This document shows, in pieces, positions 60,534 to 64,000 of a stretch of 64,000 nucleotides of DNA. The notes below the pieces were generated by a model. The model was not told the origin of the DNA. It made no database searches and saw only the letters and a program-made list of their open reading frames with translations. Source of the stretch: Lentilactobacillus kosonis (GTDB taxonomy: Bacteria; Bacillota; Bacilli; Lactobacillales; Lactobacillaceae); the NCBI RefSeq assembly GCF_003864335.1, contig NZ_BEXA01000003.1, forward strand, positions 310,001 to 374,000, in the 5' to 3' direction. The translations under genes were made by a program, and so were the position numbers. Every line of letters starts with the position of its first letter. Position 1 is the first letter of the stretch.

Positions 60534-61653
60534 TCCTCCTGAATTTCAGGTAGGGGTTTAGTTGAACCAAGATAACCAATGCTCCTTGAAAAGATAACAA
60601 CTTCCGTGTCAACCTCTGAGCCATGGTGCAACAATAACTTATCGATTCGGTATTTGATCCGATCTACGATTCGTTGGAAGACGTGGTCATAACCGGCTTC
60701 CTGGATTTTATTAGTCATTGAAATCGTGGTTTTGCATTCGTAGATTTCCTTTAAAAATTCATTTGGGACGCCTTCAAGGGCTAAGTTAGCAACCATGATT
60801 TCGGCTCTGGCATCTGCATCCTTACTGTGGGTTGAAAAGATTCCTCCAGCGACCTTAATTAATTTACCAAGATCTCCAACAATCAAAACCTTCTTAAATT
60901 CTAAACGTTGAACTTCCTTAAGCACGTACCCGACAAAGTTACTCATTTGAACCACTTTATCTGGTGAAATATTCATTTCATCCTTAACAAAATCTTCTCC
61001 ATATTCACCTGGCGTCAAGATTAATGTATCTTCGCCACGTTGCTTATGAATGTTCATTTCAATAGAAATTGAATGTTTCCAACTTTCCTCAGACATTGGC
61101 GTAACAACACCACTAGTTCCTAAAATCGAAATACCGCCAACAATTCCAAGCTTGGGGTTATATGTCAGTTTAGCAACCCGTTCGCCTTCAGGAGCCGAGA
61201 TAACAATATCCGCTCCACGATCAGCGCCTAATATCTTTCTGGCGCTCTCCTTAATCATTCGAGTGGGGGTAGGATTAATCGCGGCTAACCCTGGCTTATT
61301 TGCAAGACCTTCTTCAGTAACTCTGCCAATTCCAATCCCACCATCTAGAGTAATTTGATTGTCATCGCGAAGATTTACTGTTGAATATATCAGCATTCCA
61401 TGGGTGGCATCTTGATCATCACCACCATCTTTTTAATCGCTACAGAGGCATGGTCATGATCAAATGTACACTCCTCAACATCAAACCGAGCTCGTTTACC
61501 ATTTGCAGCATTTACTTCAACAATGACCTGTTCTTGCTGTTTTAAAAGAGCTTGCAGGGCGGCGACAGTTGCCCCGGTTGCTGTAGTTCCAGTCGTGAAT
61601 CCTTTTCTTAACTTCCTACCGTTGTAGTAAACGTAATCATCATCTTCTGCCAC
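60524..61653 (-). CDS. cbiD: cobalt-precorrin-5B C1-methyltransferase (one frameshift)
   Basis: This protein of about 376 residues has LRKGFTTGTTATGATVAAL and SAPEGERVAKLTYNPKLG, both CbiD signatures. One missing base in the T/A5 run 61430-61434 splits it; repair gives VAIKKDGGDDQDATHGM, where DGGDDPDATHG is conserved. GTG 61653 is chosen, 6 bases after GAGGTG; the preceding cbiC ends 11 bases downstream of this point. Confidence 0.94.
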
Positions 61654-61663
61654 TACGATCACC

Positions 61664-62317
61664 TCATTCAATAATGTCCAAGTTATAAAGAATTGCGTTA
61701 GTTAAGGCTGCAGCTAAGTTACTGCCGCCTTTTCTGCCGAGAGCCGCAATGGAAGGCGTATTGCTTTCATCTAAGGCCTGCTTACTTTCAGCAGCTTCAA
61801 CAAATCCTACCGGCACCCCAATAACTGCGTTAACGTCTAAGCGACCCTCATCAATCATTGAAAGAATTTTGTAAACGGCGGTTGGAGCGTTACCGATAAC
61901 AAATACCTTTTCGGTTGGTAATTTTGCTGCTACCTCGATTGCTGCCATTGAACGAGTGATTCCCTTTTCTTCAGCCATTTTGAAAACTTCTGGATCACTA
62001 ATGAAACACTTATAGTTACAGCCAAGTTCATCTAGTTTTCGTTTATTAATTCCAGATAAAGCCATAGTGGTATCGGTAATGATCGTTCCGCCATTTAACA
62101 TTGCGTGTTTGATTTTTGAAATTGCATCATCGGTAAAGCTTAATGAATGCATGTAATCAAAATCCGCAGTAGTATGTATGGCCCGAGTAATAATCGCATC
62201 TTCAATCGGTGAATTGAATTTATAATTCGGGTCAATTTTATTAATTTCATCATGAATCATTTCAAAACTTTTTTCTGTGATTTTATTTGGCACAGTAATA
62301 TAGTGATTATTTGTCAT
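61664..62317 (-). CDS. cbiC: cobalt-precorrin-8 methylmutase
   Basis: The complete 217-residue enzyme moves a methyl group from C11 to C12. The catalytic histidine is in AIHTTADFDYM, and NAPTAVYKIL and PVGFVEAAESK are characteristic. The frame is intact. Confidence 0.95.
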   Translation of the reverse strand: MTNNHYITVPNKITEKSFEMIHDEINKIDPNYKFNSPIEDAIITRAIHTTADFDYMHSLSFTDDAISKIKHAMLNGGTIITDTTMALSGINKRKLDELGCNYKCFISDPEVFKMAEEKGITRSMAAIEVAAKLPTEKVFVIGNAPTAVYKILSMIDEGRLDVNAVIGVPVGFVEAAESKQALDESNTPSIAALGRKGGSNLAAALTNAILYNLDIIE

Positions 62318-62335
62318 TACAAAACACCTTTTCCT

Positions 62336-63304
62336 TTAAATAATTATCGAGATTATTGAAATTATTAATACGCTTTCCAATGCACTAACATATAAAATAC
62401 GATTAGTTTTTAAGATTTCTTGGTAACCCGCTACCTGAGAACCATTACCAATAAATGGTTTTGAGACCGGTTTACCAAAATAAGTATGTGGGCCGCCAAG
62501 CGTTAAGTTCAACGCCCCAGCGACCACGGATTCTGAAAAGCCGCTGTTAGGGCTGCTGTGATTCTCGCGATCTTTTCTACCGACTGCCAATGCATCCTTA
62601 AAGTCATAACCTAAAACCCTAACAGCTAACAGTAATACTAACCACGTAACCCTTGCCGGAACATAATTAAACACATCATCCAACAATGCAGAAACTTTAC
62701 CAATATCTGCGTATTTTTTATCCTTATAACCAATCATCGAATCAAGCGTATTAACCGCTTTATATGCAATTCCTAATGCAGGTCCACCAATGGCCAGATA
62801 TATCATTGGTGCAATTACCCCGTCACATGTATTTTCAGCGACCGTCTCAATAGTGGCTTTGCAAACCTCTTCTTTACTCAGAGTCTCCGTATCTCTACCA
62901 ACAATCATGCCGACTTGATTTCTGGCTGCTGTTAAGTCATCGGCTCGCAAGCAGTCAACTATCGACTTAGCCGCATCGGCCAGTCCCTTTACTGATAAAC
63001 ATGTATAAGAAATGTAGCTCCCAAAAATAAATTGGAAGAGCAATACTACTTGGGTATTATTCGAAATCAGTGTGAATAACCACATGACTAGAAGAACTGA
63101 GCCGAACGATAATCCAACTGTAACGATCCAAATAAATGCACCAAAAATTTGCTTTAACCATGATGGAATCGAATCTCGATTGAATATCCATGTAAAGAGT
63201 GCAATTAGTTTGCCAATTAATTTTACTGGATGAGGCCAACTTGGTGGATCAGCTAATACTAGGTCTAGGGCGAACCCACAGATCAGCATTTCAACATATA
63301 GCAT
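62336..63304 (-). CDS. cbiB: adenosylcobinamide-phosphate synthase
   Basis: The complete 322-residue membrane enzyme has GFALDLVLADPPSWPHPVKLIG, TVAENTCDGVIAPMIYLA and NSGFSESVVAGALNLTLGG, all CbiB signatures. It attaches aminopropanol (phosphate) to adenosylcobyric acid. The ATG directly abuts the cbiA stop. Confidence 0.95.
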   Translation of the reverse strand: MLYVEMLICGFALDLVLADPPSWPHPVKLIGKLIALFTWIFNRDSIPSWLKQIFGAFIWIVTVGLSFGSVLLVMWLFTLISNNTQVVLLFQFIFGSYISYTCLSVKGLADAAKSIVDCLRADDLTAARNQVGMIVGRDTETLSKEEVCKATIETVAENTCDGVIAPMIYLAIGGPALGIAYKAVNTLDSMIGYKDKKYADIGKVSALLDDVFNYVPARVTWLVLLLAVRVLGYDFKDALAVGRKDRENHSSPNSGFSESVVAGALNLTLGGPHTYFGKPVSKPFIGNGSQVAGYQEILKTNRILYVSALESVLIISIISIII

Positions 63305-64000
63305 CTATTTAGCCCCCATATTTTGTAAAAACTTCGCAAACAATTCACGATTTTGGTAAAAATGCATATGAAGATAACTAGCAAACGTATTGTTAACTTG
63401 ATATCCGCCTGGCCATTTACTAGTTGTCTCGCCATCGATTTCTTTACTCATCTGAAGAACGCTTGAAGTATTTTCATCGGGGACAAAGTTAGAATGGTGA
63501 AATTCATGTCCCCTAATTGTCATTCCTGAGTCGCCAATCAAGCAATCTTGCAATGGTCTGGCTACGCAGTATCCAAACTTTCTAAGTCTAGGAGTCATCT
63601 CACTTTTACCTGCAATCACTCCAACCATTTCATACGTCCCATCATCTGTAGTCAGGTCTGAGCCTAAATACATTAAGCCACCACACTCAGCGAATATTGA
63701 TTTACCACTATCTGAAAATTCTTTAATTGACGTCCTCATCGAGTGATTCTCTGATAATTCCTTAGCAAACTCTTCCGGATACCCACCGCCAATGTATAGC
63801 GCATCAACATTATCTGGTAATTTCCGATCCTTAATTGGGCTAAATGGTACGAGGTTGATTCCAACTTGCTTCAACAATCTCAAATTATCGTCATAGTAAA
63901 AATTAAATGCATCATCCATTGCAATCCCTAAATTAAGGGAGGTCTTCATTTCTTTGAAAGGATCGTCAACATTGGTCTCAACATCAACTGCTAAATCTAA
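63305..64000 (-). CDS. cbiA: cobyrinate a,c-diamide synthase, C-terminal part (truncated by window edge)
   Basis: The open frame continues to the window edge; only the C-terminal ~230 residues are present. They include IAMDDAFNFYYDDNL, YIGGGYPEEFA and the glutaminase Cys in FAECGGLMYLG. The enzyme amidates the a and c side chains using glutamine and ATP. The N-terminal ATP domain and the operon promoter, possibly with a cobalamin riboswitch, lie outside the window. Confidence 0.93.
   Translation of the reverse strand, partial: LDLAVDVETNVDDPFKEMKTSLNLGIAMDDAFNFYYDDNLRLLKQVGINLVPFSPIKDRKLPDNVDALYIGGGYPEEFAKELSENHSMRTSIKEFSDSGKSIFAECGGLMYLGSDLTTDDGTYEMVGVIAGKSEMTPRLRKFGYCVARPLQDCLIGDSGMTIRGHEFHHSNFVPDENTSSVLQMSKEIDGETTSKWPGGYQVNNTFASYLHMHFYQNRELFAKFLQNMGAK

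Noticed and set aside
1-64000. tRNA or rRNA genes, insertion sequences, CRISPR arrays, prophage or an integration site at the island edges
   Set aside because: I saw no transposase, integrase, repeat array, tRNA-like cloverleaf or direct repeats flanking 20,801-64,000; the base composition of the island also looks like its flank. The right end of the island lies outside the window.

Overview
The window comes from a low-GC Firmicute, most likely an obligately heterofermentative member of the Lactobacillaceae (Lentilactobacillus/Levilactobacillus/Limosilactobacillus-like; the genus cannot be fixed from sequence alone). The reasons are the short 6-phosphogluconate dehydrogenase, the acetate kinase, the GalR-type LacI regulator, the DUF5776-tailed GH25 lysozyme, CcpA-type cre sites, strong Shine-Dalgarno sequences, and a pdu-cbi-cob-hem island laid out as in vitamin B12-producing, glycerol/propanediol-reducing lactobacilli.

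Region 1 (1-20,800) is ordinary chromosome: a DegV-like fragment, an MMPL exporter, a GalR/LacI regulator, phosphoglucomutase, an MFS drug exporter, a disulfide oxidoreductase, an Opu-type osmoprotectant ABC transporter, a histidine phosphatase, galM, ackA, gnd, a YfhO membrane protein, and a secreted GH25 lysozyme followed by an NlpC/P60 peptidase.

Region 2 (20,801-40,580) is the propanediol/glycerol utilisation microcompartment locus. A PocR-type AraC regulator is divergent from a pduV-glpK pair. A 16 kb leftward operon reads pduA-B-C-D-E-G-H-K-J-L-M-N-O-(heme-binding PduO C-domain gene)-P-Q-W-U, then an Old Yellow Enzyme-type flavin oxidoreductase, a tyrosine phosphatase and pduF. Its promoter carries a near-perfect cre box directly after the -10. 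PduF imports glycerol/1,2-propanediol, PduCDE dehydrates it with adenosylcobalamin (repaired by PduGH, supplied by PduO), and the aldehyde is dismutated by PduP/L/W and PduQ inside a shell of PduA/B/J/K/N/U.

Region 3 (40,690-64,000 and beyond) is a second leftward operon for de novo anaerobic cobalamin synthesis. In transcription order: cbiA (cut by the window edge), B, C, D, E, T, F, G, H, J, cobA-hemD, cbiK, L, the cobalt ECF transporter cbiM-N-Q-O, cbiP(cobQ), a precorrin-2 dehydrogenase, hemA, C, B, a hemL gene fused to an AIR-synthase-like (alpha-ribazole kinase/CblS-like) domain, cobU, cobS, cobC and a stand-alone hemD. The hem genes make uroporphyrinogen III for corrin synthesis, and the product feeds the Pdu diol dehydratase.

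A warning dominates the reading. About 40 single-base frameshifts interrupt 27 otherwise intact genes. Nearly all are a missing base in a short homopolymer, and adding one base restores conserved protein sequence to the expected length. I interpret these as sequencing/assembly errors, not gene decay, and annotate the affected genes as single CDS. No tRNA, rRNA, insertion sequence or CRISPR array was recognised.
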